Translations under genes and position numbers: made by a program
In this document: piece after piece, positions 7,723 to 16,194 of the stretch
Position numbering within the stretch: the stretch's first letter is position 1
Layout of the letters: each line of letters begins with the position of its first letter
Notes under the pieces: generated by a model
Told to the model about the DNA's origin: nothing
Databases searched by the model: none
The model's input: only the letters and a program-made list of their open reading frames with translations
Source of the DNA: Kribbella turkmenica
GTDB taxonomy: Bacteria; Actinomycetota; Actinomycetes; Propionibacteriales; Kribbellaceae
Reading direction: 5' to 3'
Length of the DNA stretch: 33,468 bases
NCBI RefSeq assembly: GCF_004348725.1
Contig: NZ_SMKR01000074.1
Location: 1-33,468 of the forward strand

Positions 7723-9029
7723 CGCCAGAGCGGTTCCGCGGCGGCGACCGCCCGGGCGAGGACGGCCTTCACCGGTTGCTTGAGCTCGGCCGCGGCCGCC
7801 ACGACGTCGTCGTACTCGGGCTGGACGTTGACGACCTGGCCGTCGTACCGGGCGATCTTGATGCTGATCGGCTGGCCGTCGACCTCGACGGTGGTGAACT
7901 CGCGGTCGGCGGCGTGCTTGCTGATCGGGTGCTCGCGCAGCCCGATGGCCGTGGTCTCGGTGAGGATCACCCGGCGGACCGCGTCGGCGTTCACGCTGCT
8001 GACCAGCACCGACAGGGTGTGGGCCGGGCGGCCCTTCTTCATCAGGATCGGGGTCAGCCAGGCGTCGGCCGCGCCGGCCTCGAGGAGGCGGGCGAGAGTC
8101 TGCGGCCACAGGCGGGGGTCGAGATCGTCGACGTTGGTCTCGTAGACCAGTTCGGTCGCCGGGCGCTCCGTGGTCTCGCCGACGATCACGCGGACGATGT
8201 TCGGAACCTCGACCGGGTCGCGGCCGCCGGCGCCGACGCCGGTCCGGGTGATCCGCAGCGGCGGCAGCATGCCGAACTCGTCGGCCAGCGTGGCGAGCAG
8301 CGCGGCGCCGGTCGGCGTCGTCATCTCGTACGGCGCGGTGCCGCCGACCACCGGGGCTTCGGCCTCGGAGAGTAGGTGGAGCACGGCGGGACCGGGGATC
8401 GGGATGCCGCCGTGCCGGCCGCGCACCTGGCGACCGCCGCCGAGCGCGATCGTCGACACGACGACGCGGTCGAGCCCGAGCGAGACCGAGGCCGCGGCGA
8501 CGCCGACGATGTCCGCGATCGCGTCCAGTGCGCCGACCTCGTGGAAGTGCACGGTGTCCGGCTCGACCCCGTGAGCCGAAGCTTCCGCCCGAGCCAACCG
8601 CGCGAAGGTGTCCAAAGCCCGGGCCCGAACCGCTTCCGGCAGCCCGGCCTGCTCCAGAAGAGCGCGCACGTCAGCCCACGCACGAGTGGGTCCGTGGGTG
8701 TGACCGTCCTGCTCGTGCTCACCATGCCCGGGCCCATGACCGGGCCCATGACCGTGGCCGTGCCCATGGCGGTGTCCGTGTCCGTGGCCGGCCGCGTAGG
8801 CGTCCTCGGCCGGGACGGATTCCGGGTGGGGTGTGCCGTCCACCCTCACCGTTGCCTTGGTGGCGGCGATCTGGTGGCGGGCTGTGGGGGTGGTGGTGAC
8901 GGACAACGACGGGTCGACGGCGGCTACGGCGGTATTGACGTACGTGAGGTCGGCGCCGGCGTCGAGGAAGGCTCCCAGGAGCATGTCGCCGGAGGCGCCG
9001 GCGGAGCAGTCGATCCAGGCGATCCTCAC
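7719..9029 (-). CDS. larC: Nickel insertion protein LarC (pyridinium-3,5-bisthiocarboxylic acid mononucleotide nickel chelatase)
   Basis: A 436-residue LarC that inserts Ni into the pincer nucleotide cofactor of lactate racemase and related enzymes. The N-terminus IAWIDCSAGASGDMLLGA is the family signature; the C-terminal half carries ETNVDDLDPRLW and the LTPILMKKGRPAH metal/nucleotide region. Residues 81-113 form a His-rich linker with about twelve His in Gly-His repeats, a likely nickel store. LarC is a single continuous ORF here, whereas in Lactobacillus plantarum larC1 and larC2 are joined by frameshifting. The GTG start overlaps the larB stop (GTGA) and has AAGGAG upstream, so the longer upstream frame is rejected. 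No larA or larE gene is in the window. Confidence 0.93.
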   Translation of the reverse strand: MRIAWIDCSAGASGDMLLGAFLDAGADLTYVNTAVAAVDPSLSVTTTPTARHQIAATKATVRVDGTPHPESVPAEDAYAAGHGHGHRHGHGHGHGPGHGPGHGEHEQDGHTHGPTRAWADVRALLEQAGLPEAVRARALDTFARLARAEASAHGVEPDTVHFHEVGALDAIADIVGVAAASVSLGLDRVVVSTIALGGGRQVRGRHGGIPIPGPAVLHLLSEAEAPVVGGTAPYEMTTPTGAALLATLADEFGMLPPLRITRTGVGAGGRDPVEVPNIVRVIVGETTERPATELVYETNVDDLDPRLWPQTLARLLEAGAADAWLTPILMKKGRPAHTLSVLVSSVNADAVRRVILTETTAIGLREHPISKHAADREFTTVEVDGQPISIKIARYDGQVVNVQPEYDDVVAAAAELKQPVKAVLARAVAAAEPLWR

Positions 9030-9745
9030 GGGTTCTCCTTGGTTTCGCGGGGAGCCGAACGGCGCGCCACCCGGGCCGCGAACACGCCGGCCCCGAAGCC
9101 GTTGTCGATGTTCACCACGGTCACACCCGGTGCACACGAGTTGAGCATTCCGAGCAACGCCGCGATCCCGCCGAACGAGGCGCCGTACCCGACCGATGTC
9201 GGTACGGCGACCAGCGGTACGCCGACCAGCCCGCCGACCACGCTCGGCAGCGCACCCTCCATCCCGGCGACCACGATCAGGCAGTCGGCCGCGTCCAGCC
9301 GTTCCCGCACGCCCATGATCCGATGCAGCCCAGCGACACCCACGTCCGTGATCACGTCCACCTCAGCGCCGAACACGCGCGCCGTGGTCACCGCCTCGGC
9401 TGCCACCGGTGCGTCCGACGTACCGGCCGCGACGACAGCGACAGTCCCACGCAGTACCGGCGGCTCACCGAGGACCGCCGTACGGCCGACCGGGTCGATC
9501 ACCGCGGTCGGTAAAGCGGCCCCGACGGCCTCTTGCGCCTCGACCGTCAGGCGAGTGGCCAGTACTGCGTGGGACGGGTGAGTGGCGTGCAGGGTGCGCA
9601 GCAGCTCGACGACCTGTGCTGGTGTCTTGCCGGCGCCGTAGACCACCTCGGCGTCGCCGGTACGCTCCAGCCGATCGGTGTCGAGCCGGGCGTATCCGAG
9701 GTCGTGAACGCCTGGCTGGGGACCTGGGTCAGGCAAATGTGTCAC
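9026..9745 (-). CDS. larB: Pyridinium-3,5-biscarboxylic acid mononucleotide synthase LarB
   Basis: A 239-residue protein with the AIR-carboxylase-like (PurE-related) C-terminal domain. LarB carboxylates and hydrolyses nicotinic acid adenine dinucleotide to start synthesis of the nickel-pincer cofactor. Seen here are AEVVYGAGKTP, VAVVAAGTSDAPVAAEA, DVGVAGLHRI, VVAGMEGALPSVVGGL and the terminal VNIDNGFGAG. The GTG at 9745 is chosen because a TAGATT box lies seven bases before it; a frame extending to 9823 lacks family similarity. The gene is translationally coupled to larC, so the two steps flanking LarE are encoded together while larE must lie elsewhere, if present. Confidence 0.92.
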   Translation of the reverse strand: MTHLPDPGPQPGVHDLGYARLDTDRLERTGDAEVVYGAGKTPAQVVELLRTLHATHPSHAVLATRLTVEAQEAVGAALPTAVIDPVGRTAVLGEPPVLRGTVAVVAAGTSDAPVAAEAVTTARVFGAEVDVITDVGVAGLHRIMGVRERLDAADCLIVVAGMEGALPSVVGGLVGVPLVAVPTSVGYGASFGGIAALLGMLNSCAPGVTVVNIDNGFGAGVFAARVARRSAPRETKENP

Positions 9746-9752
9746 GTCGCTG

Positions 9753-9758
9753 AATCTA
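9753..9758 (-). promoter_or_regulatory. Leaderless-type -10 box of larB
   Basis: On the minus strand TAGATT ends seven bases before the GTG start at 9745, with no Shine-Dalgarno. Confidence 0.5.
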
Positions 9759-9826
9759 CGTTGCCGCTGACACCACCCGATCGCGTGGTCCACCGGGCAG
9801 CAGTTCCCAGGTACTCTCCGCAATCA

Positions 9827-9840
9827 CCTGAGTACTCAGG
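9827..9840. promoter_or_regulatory. 14-base perfect palindrome between larB and the DUF4446 gene
   Basis: CCTGAGTACTCAGG is fully self-complementary and lies in the 125-base divergent promoter region. Its right half occupies the position expected for the -35 of the DUF4446 promoter (17 bases before TAGGCT), so a bound dimer should block that promoter. A related half-site (AGGTACTC) occurs just upstream. Confidence 0.45.
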
Positions 9841-9857
9841 CATGACGAGAGATGCTT

Positions 9858-9863
9858 TAGGCT
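9858..9863 (+). promoter_or_regulatory. Leaderless-type -10 box of the DUF4446 gene
   Basis: TAGGCT ends seven bases before the GTG at 9871, and no Shine-Dalgarno is seen. Confidence 0.5.
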
Positions 9864-9870
9864 TCCGTGC

Positions 9871-10356
9871 GTGTCTTCGACGTTAGCCGGCGCATTCGGG
9901 ATCGCCGCCCTGTTCGTGGCGGTCCTCGCCCTCGTGTTCGCCATCCAGGCGCTGCGGGCGCAGTCCGGCGCTGCCACGGCGGCCAACCTGCCGGCCACCC
10001 CGGTCCCCGAGCCCGCTCCGCAGCCGGAGGCCAAGCCGGGCACGGTCCGGTCCGAACTGCGGAAACTCGGCAAGGAGCTCGAGGTCACCCGGGGCGAACT
10101 GCGCGAGACGCTGCAGCACCTGGCCGTGGTCCGGTACGACGCCTTCGGTGACACCGGCGGGAAGCTCTCCTGGTCGCTCGCGCTACTGGACGACAAGGGC
10201 GACGGCGTCGTGCTGACCTCGATCAACAGCCGGGCCGACGCGCGCACGTACGCCAAGGAGATCAAGGCGTTCGCGAGCGAGTCCAAGCTGTCGCCCGAGG
10301 AGGAAGAGGCGATCGAGACCCTGCAGAAGGAGGCCGGCCCGACGGTCGAGGGTTAG
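9871..10356 (+). CDS. DUF4446-family membrane-anchored protein
   Basis: A 161-residue protein with one N-terminal membrane helix (about residues 5-28), a Pro/Ala-rich linker (about 38-57), a helical segment LRKLGKELEVTRGELRE that may form a coiled coil, and a conserved domain with VVRYDAFGDTGGKLSWSLALL and DGVVLTSINSR followed by a helical acidic tail. The FxDTGGxLSFSLALLD-like core is the DUF4446 signature, of unknown function; the soluble domain most likely faces the cytoplasm. The GTG start sits on a leaderless-type promoter. The stop overlaps that of the convergent lipid kinase gene by four bases. Confidence 0.8.
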   Translation: MSSTLAGAFGIAALFVAVLALVFAIQALRAQSGAATAANLPATPVPEPAPQPEAKPGTVRSELRKLGKELEVTRGELRETLQHLAVVRYDAFGDTGGKLSWSLALLDDKGDGVVLTSINSRADARTYAKEIKAFASESKLSPEEEEAIETLQKEAGPTVEG

Positions 10357-11945
10357 CGGCGCTTCGGCACCCGGGTCACGAGCGCGCCGGCCTCGATCTC
10401 GGCGGTCAGTGAACGTCCCGGCCCGATCGGGTCCCCGTCGAGCTGCCGCTGGACGTCGACCGATGCGGTGATCTCCACCTTCCGCCCGGTGAACCGTTCG
10501 AGGTACATGTCGTGCCGGTTCGTCCGGGTCATCAGCCGCCAGACGACGATCGGCCACTGGGTCACCCGCCGCGGCGCGATCACCACAACGTCGAGCAGTC
10601 CGTCGTCCGGCCGGGCGTCCGGGAGCAGCGGGATGTTCGCCTGCAGCATGCCGACGTTGCCGACCACGACCGTCCGCACCCGGCGCTCGATCACGAGCTC
10701 GTCGTCGAGCGCGATCCGGACCTTCACCGACGGATGGTTGATGTTCTTGGCCGCCGACACCAGGTACGCGGTCCAGCCGATCTGCCGCTTCAGGTGCGGC
10801 GGCGCGTCCGAGATGATCGCCGCGTCCAGCCCGAGCCCGGCCATCACCGCGAACCGGTCGGTGTCCAGCTCGTCACCGTGCACCTTGACCAGGTCGATCC
10901 GCCGGTTGCGGCCGTCGAGGATCCGTTCGAGTGCGTCGTCCAGGTCGAGCGGGATGTGCAGGTTCCGGGCGAGCAGATTGCCGGTGCCGGCCGGGATCAC
11001 GCCGACCGGGATCCCGGTGTACGCCAGCGCCGCGCAGACCACGCGGACCGTCCCGTCGCCGCCGGCCACGAGCACCAAATCCGACTCGCTCTCGATCGCC
11101 CGCTTGGCCATCGCGTTCCCGGCGTCGTCCTCCCGGGTCTCCAGCCACAACGGGTCGTCGAAGCCGCGGACCGCGAGCGCCCGGGTGACCTTCCGCCGGA
11201 ACGCGACTCCGTCGCCGACCTTGATCGGGTTCACGATCACCGCGGCCCGCGGCGGCTCCGTCGTACCGTCGTCGTCGGACGGCGTACGCCGGCGCCGCCG
11301 GCGCAGTCCCGGCCGGAGTCCGAAGCCGATCGAGGTCGCGGTGAGGATCGCCAGGCCGAGCGCCCAGCCGCCGACCACGTCGGAGACGTAGTGCACGTTG
11401 AGAGCGACCCGGTCGGCCGAGGTGATCCAGACGACGGCGATCGTCGGCAGCATCACCAGCAGGCGGAACCGCCGTCGCCAGCCGCGCACCGACGGCAGGA
11501 CGACACCCAGCGCACCGGCCATCACGAACGCGGCCGTGGCGTGGCCGGAGACGTAGGACCAGCCGTCGTTCTCGACCAGCATCTGCTGGGGGCGCGGCCG
11601 GTCGAAGATGTGCTTGACCGCGTGCACCAGGCCCAGCTCCAGGCCGGCCGAGACCACCAGCCAGACGGTCAGCAGGCGGGCGCGCCGGTGCCACAGGTAG
11701 ATGCCGACGATCACTATCACCCCGCGCATCGCCCACGGCAGGAACACGTCGCCGACCACGTGCCAGAAATCCACGACGTTCGGCCGGGTGGCGCCGTACT
11801 CGGCGGCCTGGGCGGCGACCGACTGGTCCCAGCGCTCCAGCGGAGCCCAGCGGTTGGCCACCAGCAGGGTGATCACGGTGAACGGCAGTGCACCCAGCAC
11901 GACCGTGAGCGCACGGCCGAGATGACTGGGTGGGTGGTGCTGCAT
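10353..11945 (-). CDS. PAP2 phosphatase-diacylglycerol/sphingosine kinase fusion protein
   Basis: A 530-residue two-domain protein. Residues ~10-205 form a PAP2 membrane phosphatase with motif 1 KHIFDRPRP (111-119), motif 2 SGH (133-135) and motif 3 around Arg179, His185 and Asp189, set among several membrane helices. Residues ~232-530 form a soluble DAGK-catalytic lipid kinase with GGDGT (295-299) and PAGTGN (318-323) and the C-terminal DGLLDVVV strand. The fusion joins a lipid-phosphate phosphatase to a lipid kinase, suggesting turnover of undecaprenyl-phosphate-like or diacylglycerol lipids; the substrate is not resolved. The ATG at 11945 fits the fold; upstream extension would run into serS. 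No close ribosome-binding site was found. Confidence 0.88.
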   Translation of the reverse strand: MQHHPPSHLGRALTVVLGALPFTVITLLVANRWAPLERWDQSVAAQAAEYGATRPNVVDFWHVVGDVFLPWAMRGVIVIVGIYLWHRRARLLTVWLVVSAGLELGLVHAVKHIFDRPRPQQMLVENDGWSYVSGHATAAFVMAGALGVVLPSVRGWRRRFRLLVMLPTIAVVWITSADRVALNVHYVSDVVGGWALGLAILTATSIGFGLRPGLRRRRRRTPSDDDGTTEPPRAAVIVNPIKVGDGVAFRRKVTRALAVRGFDDPLWLETREDDAGNAMAKRAIESESDLVLVAGGDGTVRVVCAALAYTGIPVGVIPAGTGNLLARNLHIPLDLDDALERILDGRNRRIDLVKVHGDELDTDRFAVMAGLGLDAAIISDAPPHLKRQIGWTAYLVSAAKNINHPSVKVRIALDDELVIERRVRTVVVGNVGMLQANIPLLPDARPDDGLLDVVVIAPRRVTQWPIVVWRLMTRTNRHDMYLERFTGRKVEITASVDVQRQLDGDPIGPGRSLTAEIEAGALVTRVPKRR

Positions 11946-12027
11946 GACCCGCTCGATTCCCCCCTCATGATCGCGTAGGCACAGCCCATCATCCCGAACA
12001 GACTTCGCCCGCTCTGACACGCCCCGA

Positions 12028-12033
12028 TACCCT
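12028..12033 (+). promoter_or_regulatory. Leaderless-type -10 box of serS
   Basis: TACCCT ends six bases before the GTG at 12040. There is no T-box-like leader, so serS is probably not attenuated by uncharged tRNA. Confidence 0.5.
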
Positions 12034-12039
12034 CGGGGT

Positions 12040-13314
12040 GTGATTGACGCGAAACTGCTCCGTGAGAACCCCGACGTCGTGCGCTCGGCCCTGACCAAGC
12101 GCGGTGAGAGTGCGGACCTGGTCGACCAGATCCTGGTGGCCGACAGTGAGCGTCGATCGTCCATCTCCGCGTTCGAGGCGCTGCGGGCCGAGCAGAAGGG
12201 CCTCGGCAAGCAGGTCGCGCAGGCCAAGGGCGACGAGCGGGCCGCGCTGCTGGAGCGGACCAAGACGCTGGCCGCCGAGGTGAAGGCCAGCGAGGCCGCC
12301 GCGAACGACGCCGGCCACCGTTTCGACGAGCTCGCCCGCGCACTGCCGAACCTGGTGTCCGACGAGGCCCCGGTCGGCGGCGAGGACGACTACGTCGTGG
12401 TCGAGGAGGTCGGCAAGCCCCGCGACTTCGCCGCCGAGGGTTTCGAACCGCGCGACCACCTCGAGCTGGGTGAGCTGCTCGGCGCGATCGACATGGAGCG
12501 CGGCGCGAAGATCTCCGGCTCGCGGTTCTACTTCCTCAAGGGCACCGGCATGCTGCTGCAGCTCGGCATGCTGCAGCTGGCGATCCAGCAGGCGGTCGAG
12601 GCCGGCTTCACCCCGATGATCACGCCGACGCTGGTCAAGCCCGAGGTGATGGGCGGCACCGGCTACCTGTCGGCGCACGACGACGTCTACCGGCTGGCCG
12701 ACCCGGACCTCTACCTGGTCGGTACGTCGGAGGTCTCGCTGGCCGGCTACCACATGGACGAGATCATCGACCTGTCCGCCGGCCCGATCCGGTACGCCGG
12801 GTGGTCGTCGTGCTACCGCAAGGAGGCCGGGTCGCACGGGAAGGACACCCGCGGGATCATCCGCGTCCACCAGTTCGACAAGGTCGAGATGTTCTCCTAC
12901 TGCACCCTGGAGGACGCCGCCGCGGAGCACCTGCGGCTGCTGAACTGGGAGAAGGAGATGCTCGACAAGATGGAGCTGAGCTACCGGGTGATCGACACCG
13001 CCACCGGTGACCTCGGCGTCTCGGCGTACCGGAAGTTCGACTGCGAGGCGTGGGTGCCGACGCAGGGCCGGTACCGCGAGCTGACCTCGACGTCGAACTG
13101 CATCGACTTCCAGGCCCGCCGGCTGAACATCCGGCACCGCGAGGCCGACGGCAGGACGCAGCCGGTCGCGACGCTGAACGGGACGCTGGCCACCACCCGC
13201 TGGATCGTCGCCATCCTGGAGACGCACCAGCTGGCCGACGGCTCGGTCCGGGTGCCGACCGCGCTGCGTCCGTACGTCGGTGGTCGTGAGGTCCTCGAAC
13301 CGGTTGGGAAATGA
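12040..13314 (+). CDS. serS: Serine--tRNA ligase
   Basis: A 424-residue class II aminoacyl-tRNA synthetase that charges tRNA-Ser (and tRNA-Sec where present). The N-terminus [18 protein letters not shown] and the charged heptad-like region up to about residue 100 form the tRNA-binding antiparallel coiled coil. The catalytic domain has the [13 protein letters not shown] loop, motif 2 [16 protein letters not shown] with [10 protein letters not shown], and motif 3 region [12 protein letters not shown] and [12 protein letters not shown]. Length matches bacterial SerRS. The stop overlaps the next start (ATGA), coupling serS to a HAD phosphatase. A tRNA-Ser gene lies 20 kb further on in the same window. 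Confidence 0.97.
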   Translation: MIDAKLLRENPDVVRSALTKRGESADLVDQILVADSERRSSISAFEALRAEQKGLGKQVAQAKGDERAALLERTKTLAAEVKASEAAANDAGHRFDELARALPNLVSDEAPVGGEDDYVVVEEVGKPRDFAAEGFEPRDHLELGELLGAIDMERGAKISGSRFYFLKGTGMLLQLGMLQLAIQQAVEAGFTPMITPTLVKPEVMGGTGYLSAHDDVYRLADPDLYLVGTSEVSLAGYHMDEIIDLSAGPIRYAGWSSCYRKEAGSHGKDTRGIIRVHQFDKVEMFSYCTLEDAAAEHLRLLNWEKEMLDKMELSYRVIDTATGDLGVSAYRKFDCEAWVPTQGRYRELTSTSNCIDFQARRLNIRHREADGRTQPVATLNGTLATTRWIVAILETHQLADGSVRVPTALRPYVGGREVLEPVGK

Positions 13315-14105
13315 CGGAGACGTCGCGGCCGACGGCCGTTGCCCTGGACATCGATGGAACCCTGCTCGACCACGACGACCAGCTGTCGCCGGCCGTGATC
13401 GACGCGGTCCGGCGAGCCGCGGCCGAGGTCCCGGTGATCCTGGCCACCGGGCGGGGCTGGCAGACCAGCAAGCCGGTGGCCGAGCGGCTCGGCCTGGCCG
13501 CCGGCGGGTTGGTTGTCTGCAGCAACGGTGCGCGGACGATGCGGTTCCCGGCCGGCGAGGTGGTCGACGAGCGGACGTTCGACCCGACGACGGTGATCGC
13601 CTCGGTGCGCGAGCACGCGCCGAACGCCCGGATGGCGGTCGAGGAGCACGACGGCAGCTATCTGGTGACCGCGCCGTTCCCGGACGGCGACCTCGGGTAC
13701 GACGCCCGGATCCGGGTGGTCGGTGACGACGAGCTGGCGCCGGAACCCGTGACCCGGTTGATCATCCGGGACCCGGAGCAGTCGGAGGCGGACTTCGTCG
13801 AGCTGGCGGAACGTCTCGGCCTGCACGGGGTCAGCTACTTCGTCGGCTGGACGGCCTGGCTGGACATCGCGCCGGAAGGTGTGGACAAGTCGACCGGGCT
13901 GAAGGTCGCGCTCGCGCAGTACGACCTGGATCCGGCCGGCCTGGTCGCGATCGGGGACGGCCGCAACGACATCGAGATGTTGACGTACGCCGGACTCGGC
14001 ATCGCCATGGGGTCGGCACCGGACGAGGTGAAGGCGGCCGCCGACGAGGTGACCAAGTCGGTCCAGGACGACGGCGTCGCCGCGGTACTCAACCGGTGGT
14101 TCTGA
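13311..14105 (+). CDS. HAD-superfamily IIB (Cof-like) phosphatase, coupled to serS
   Basis: A 264-residue haloacid-dehalogenase hydrolase. Motif I is [13 protein letters not shown] with the nucleophile Asp and the acid/base Asp two residues later, motif II is ILATGRGW, the motif III Lys lies in KSTGLKVAL, and motif IV is [13 protein letters not shown]. The large insert between motifs II and III is the type IIB cap that selects small phosphorylated metabolites such as sugar phosphates or flavin precursors; the actual substrate is unknown. It starts within the serS stop codon, so the pair forms an operon. Two hairpins follow the stop. Confidence 0.88.
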   Translation: MTETSRPTAVALDIDGTLLDHDDQLSPAVIDAVRRAAAEVPVILATGRGWQTSKPVAERLGLAAGGLVVCSNGARTMRFPAGEVVDERTFDPTTVIASVREHAPNARMAVEEHDGSYLVTAPFPDGDLGYDARIRVVGDDELAPEPVTRLIIRDPEQSEADFVELAERLGLHGVSYFVGWTAWLDIAPEGVDKSTGLKVALAQYDLDPAGLVAIGDGRNDIEMLTYAGLGIAMGSAPDEVKAAADEVTKSVQDDGVAAVLNRWF

Positions 14106-14108
14106 GGC

Positions 14109-14130
14109 CCTTTCGAGCGAGATCGAAAGG
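14109..14130 (+). terminator. First hairpin after the serS-HAD operon
   Basis: CCTTTCGA (14109-14116) pairs perfectly with TCGAAAGG (14123-14130) around a six-base loop, immediately after the HAD stop codon. Confidence 0.5.
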
Positions 14131-14161
14131 CTTGACCACACTGTTTCCGTAGGCAACCGAA

Positions 14162-14197
14162 GGCCCGGAACCACTGCGGGAGCAGGAGTTCCGGGCC
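14162..14197. terminator. Bidirectional hairpin between convergent HAD and WhiB-like genes
   Basis: GGCCCGGAAC (14162-14171) pairs perfectly with GTTCCGGGCC (14188-14197) across a 16-base loop. It lies in the 138-base convergent gap and could terminate both transcripts. No T tract follows. Confidence 0.5.
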
Positions 14198-14243
14198 CGG
14201 GGCTGTCAGAGTCCGATAGTCCGCTGGCGGGCCGAGTATCGGA

Positions 14244-14885
14244 TCAGGCGACCCGGCTGCCGCCGGTCCGGCGCGGCTGGCGCCGCTGGTCGACGACCGT
14301 GTCGAACGCGTCGAGCACGGCGTTGACCTCGGGCCGCGGCCGCGGCGTCTTGGCGGCCGGGCTCTGCCCGCGGCGCGCCCGGCGCAGGTGCCGCTTGACC
14401 GTCGACAGCGAGCATCCGAGCCGCATCGCCAGCGACTCCAGGCTGTCGTTCGGGTACTGCGTCCGCAGCCGGAGAACCTCTTCGTGGCTGACCGGGCGGC
14501 GGGTTCCGCGCGCGCCGGCGAGCTGGTCGAAGTCGTCGGCCTGGACCTCGACGTCGAGCAGGTTACGCATCGAACGCCTTTGCGCGGCAGTGGTTCCGGC
14601 GACGAAACCGCTGACGTCGTGCTCGGCGACCGCGTTGTACAGGCAGTCGGTGAACAGCGGGCACGAGGCACACAACGCCTTCGCCTCCCGCACGAGCTGT
14701 TCGTACCGCTCGCGGGTCCGCCGGGTGGCGGACGCGGGCGGTGGTTCTTCCATCAGCCGGTGCTGGAAAATGTCCGACCGGGCGATACAACCGGTCATCG
14801 CCCCCTCCGTGACGGAAGATGTGTCGACAGCGGCTCGGGAACTGCTGCCCCCTGATCCCGCTAGATTGGCGCTGTTGACGGTCAT
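14244..14885 (-). CDS. WhiB-like iron-sulfur regulator with a C-terminal helix-turn-helix
   Basis: A 213-residue protein. Four cysteines in WhiB spacing (Cys33, Cys72, Cys75, Cys81; C-x38-C-x2-C-x5-C) should hold a [4Fe-4S] cluster, and CASCPLFTDCLYNAVAEHDV follows the WhiB pattern. The normal G[VI]WGG turn is replaced by SGFVAGTTAAQRR, so it is a divergent member. A sigma-region-4-like helix-turn-helix (SLESLAMRLGCSLSTVKRHL, about residues 145-165) follows, then a basic tail. WhiB-like proteins bind sigma-A region 4 and DNA; here an own DNA-binding module is fused. The ATG at 14885 has GGGGAG four bases upstream. It is divergent from a HAD gene across a long AT-richer region. Confidence 0.82.
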   Translation of the reverse strand: MTVNSANLAGSGGSSSRAAVDTSSVTEGAMTGCIARSDIFQHRLMEEPPPASATRRTRERYEQLVREAKALCASCPLFTDCLYNAVAEHDVSGFVAGTTAAQRRSMRNLLDVEVQADDFDQLAGARGTRRPVSHEEVLRLRTQYPNDSLESLAMRLGCSLSTVKRHLRRARRGQSPAAKTPRPRPEVNAVLDAFDTVVDQRRQPRRTGGSRVA

Positions 14886-15372
14886 GTGGCTCCCCAAGTA
14901 TTAGGACCCGTGTGAACGAACGATGAACGACGTTCGGCCACGACGGACCCACTAGCTGATGGATCGACGTACTGTTGCCGACCCACCGTTGTCGCCCCGC
15001 ACGGGGCGCACCGATCCATAACTGTTGACGCCGCTGCTGTGGCTTTGGTTGCAGTCAACTCCACAACGTTTTCGGCGTTTGTGTGTTCTTCAGGGTGGTG
15101 GGCTGCAACAGTCGCGCTGATCCAGAACAGGCTTACGACGCGGCCGAATCGCCCCCGGTTCCCCGCCAGACCACCGCATGAAATCACGCGTAAACCCTGC
15201 TGCGCAGGGGAACTTGCTGCCTTTGCAGGATCCTGCCGTAACGGTCTGGTGACGATGTTCAAGGCTCAATCAGATAGGTCAGAAACGTCTGAAACCGGTC
15301 CCTGATCGCTTGCGCCGGACGTACCGTTAGGAGTAATGAACAAATCTCAGCACGCCGGATACGGTAGTGCGG
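14886..15372. other. 487-base intergenic region between the WhiB-like and HAD genes
   Basis: No credible coding frame is seen; the stretch is visibly richer in A and T than its flanks, as expected for divergent promoters. Elements noted: CGAACG (14917-14922) and CGTTCG (14931-14936) as an inverted repeat 32 bases before the WhiB-like start, within three direct copies of GAACG; and TCAGA/TCTGA (15279-15292) with a four-base spacer upstream of the HAD gene. Either could be an operator. Confidence 0.5.
15360..15365 (+). promoter_or_regulatory. Leaderless-type -10 box of the second HAD gene
   Basis: TACGGT ends seven bases before the GTG at 15373. A GTG at 15367, in the same frame, would lie too close to the box to be included in the transcript. 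Confidence 0.45.
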
Positions 15373-16185
15373 GTGAAGGCCACCGACGACCTCCGCCCAC
15401 CCCGTCTGATCGCCACTGATCTCGACGGAACCCTCGTGCGCAGTGACGGAACCATCTCCGACCGCACCCGGTCCGCAGTGCTCGCGGCACAGCACGCCGG
15501 AAGTGTTTTCGTGATGGTCACCGCCCGGCCACCTCGCTGGCTGCACGACCTGGCCGACCTGGTCGGCGAGCACGGTGTGGCAATTGTTGCCAACGGCGCC
15601 ATTTTGTACGACGTCGTGCGGCGGCAGGCGATCCGGACGCGACTGATCGATCCGGCGGTCGCCCTCGAGGTGGCGCAGGCGATTCGCGCCGAGATCCCGG
15701 ACGTGGAGTTCGCGATCGAGCGATCGGATCGCTACGGACAGGAACCGAACTACCTCAATCGGTGGCCGAGACCCGAGGACACGTTGGTCGCCGGGATCGA
15801 GGTGCTGCTGTCGGAACCGGCCGCGAAACTGCTCGTCCGGCACCCGAGCTGGCACTCCGACCAGTTGCTCGCGCGGATCACCCCGGTGGTCGCCGGCCGG
15901 GTCACCGCCAGCCACAGCGGCGGGACCAGTCTGGTGGAGATCTCCGCGAGCGGGGTGTCGAAGGCCGCGATGCTGGCGGATTTCGCTGCCGACCAAGGGA
16001 TTCCGGCCGAGGAGGCGATCGCCTTCGGCGACTCGATCAACGATCTGCCGATGCTCGCCTGGGCCGGCACGTCGTACGGTGTCGCGAACGCGCACGCCGA
16101 GGTGCTGGCGGTCGTCGACCACATCTGCCCGGCAAACGACGAGGACGGCGTCGCCGCCGTCCTCGAGAGTCGTTTCAGGCTGTGA
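15373..16185 (+). CDS. HAD-superfamily IIB (Cof-like) phosphatase
   Basis: A 270-residue hydrolase. Motif I is LIATDLDGTLVRSDG, motif II is FVMVTARPPRWL, the motif III Lys is in GVSKAAML and motif IV is IAFGDSINDLPML, with a type IIB cap between motifs II and III. It is a distant paralogue of the serS-coupled phosphatase; both end in a DEDGVAAVL-like segment. The GTG at 15373 is chosen from the TACGGT box. The stop codon is nine bases from the stop of the convergent bpa gene. Substrate not predictable. Confidence 0.87.
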   Translation: MKATDDLRPPRLIATDLDGTLVRSDGTISDRTRSAVLAAQHAGSVFVMVTARPPRWLHDLADLVGEHGVAIVANGAILYDVVRRQAIRTRLIDPAVALEVAQAIRAEIPDVEFAIERSDRYGQEPNYLNRWPRPEDTLVAGIEVLLSEPAAKLLVRHPSWHSDQLLARITPVVAGRVTASHSGGTSLVEISASGVSKAAMLADFAADQGIPAEEAIAFGDSINDLPMLAWAGTSYGVANAHAEVLAVVDHICPANDEDGVAAVLESRFRL

Positions 16186-16194
16186 AGCGGGGGA

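Noticed and set aside
10512..11978. Long plus-strand ORF antisense to the PAP2-lipid kinase gene, and similar long shadows over larC and serS
   Set aside because: High GC gives long open antisense frames; the opposite strands encode clear enzyme motifs.
14882..15262. 126-codon minus-strand ORF upstream of the WhiB-like gene
   Set aside because: AT-richer, no family-like features, and it overlaps the WhiB-like start; better explained as promoter DNA.
13311..16185. Recent duplication of the two HAD phosphatases
   Set aside because: Both belong to type IIB and share short motifs, but the overall sequences differ strongly; they are old paralogues.
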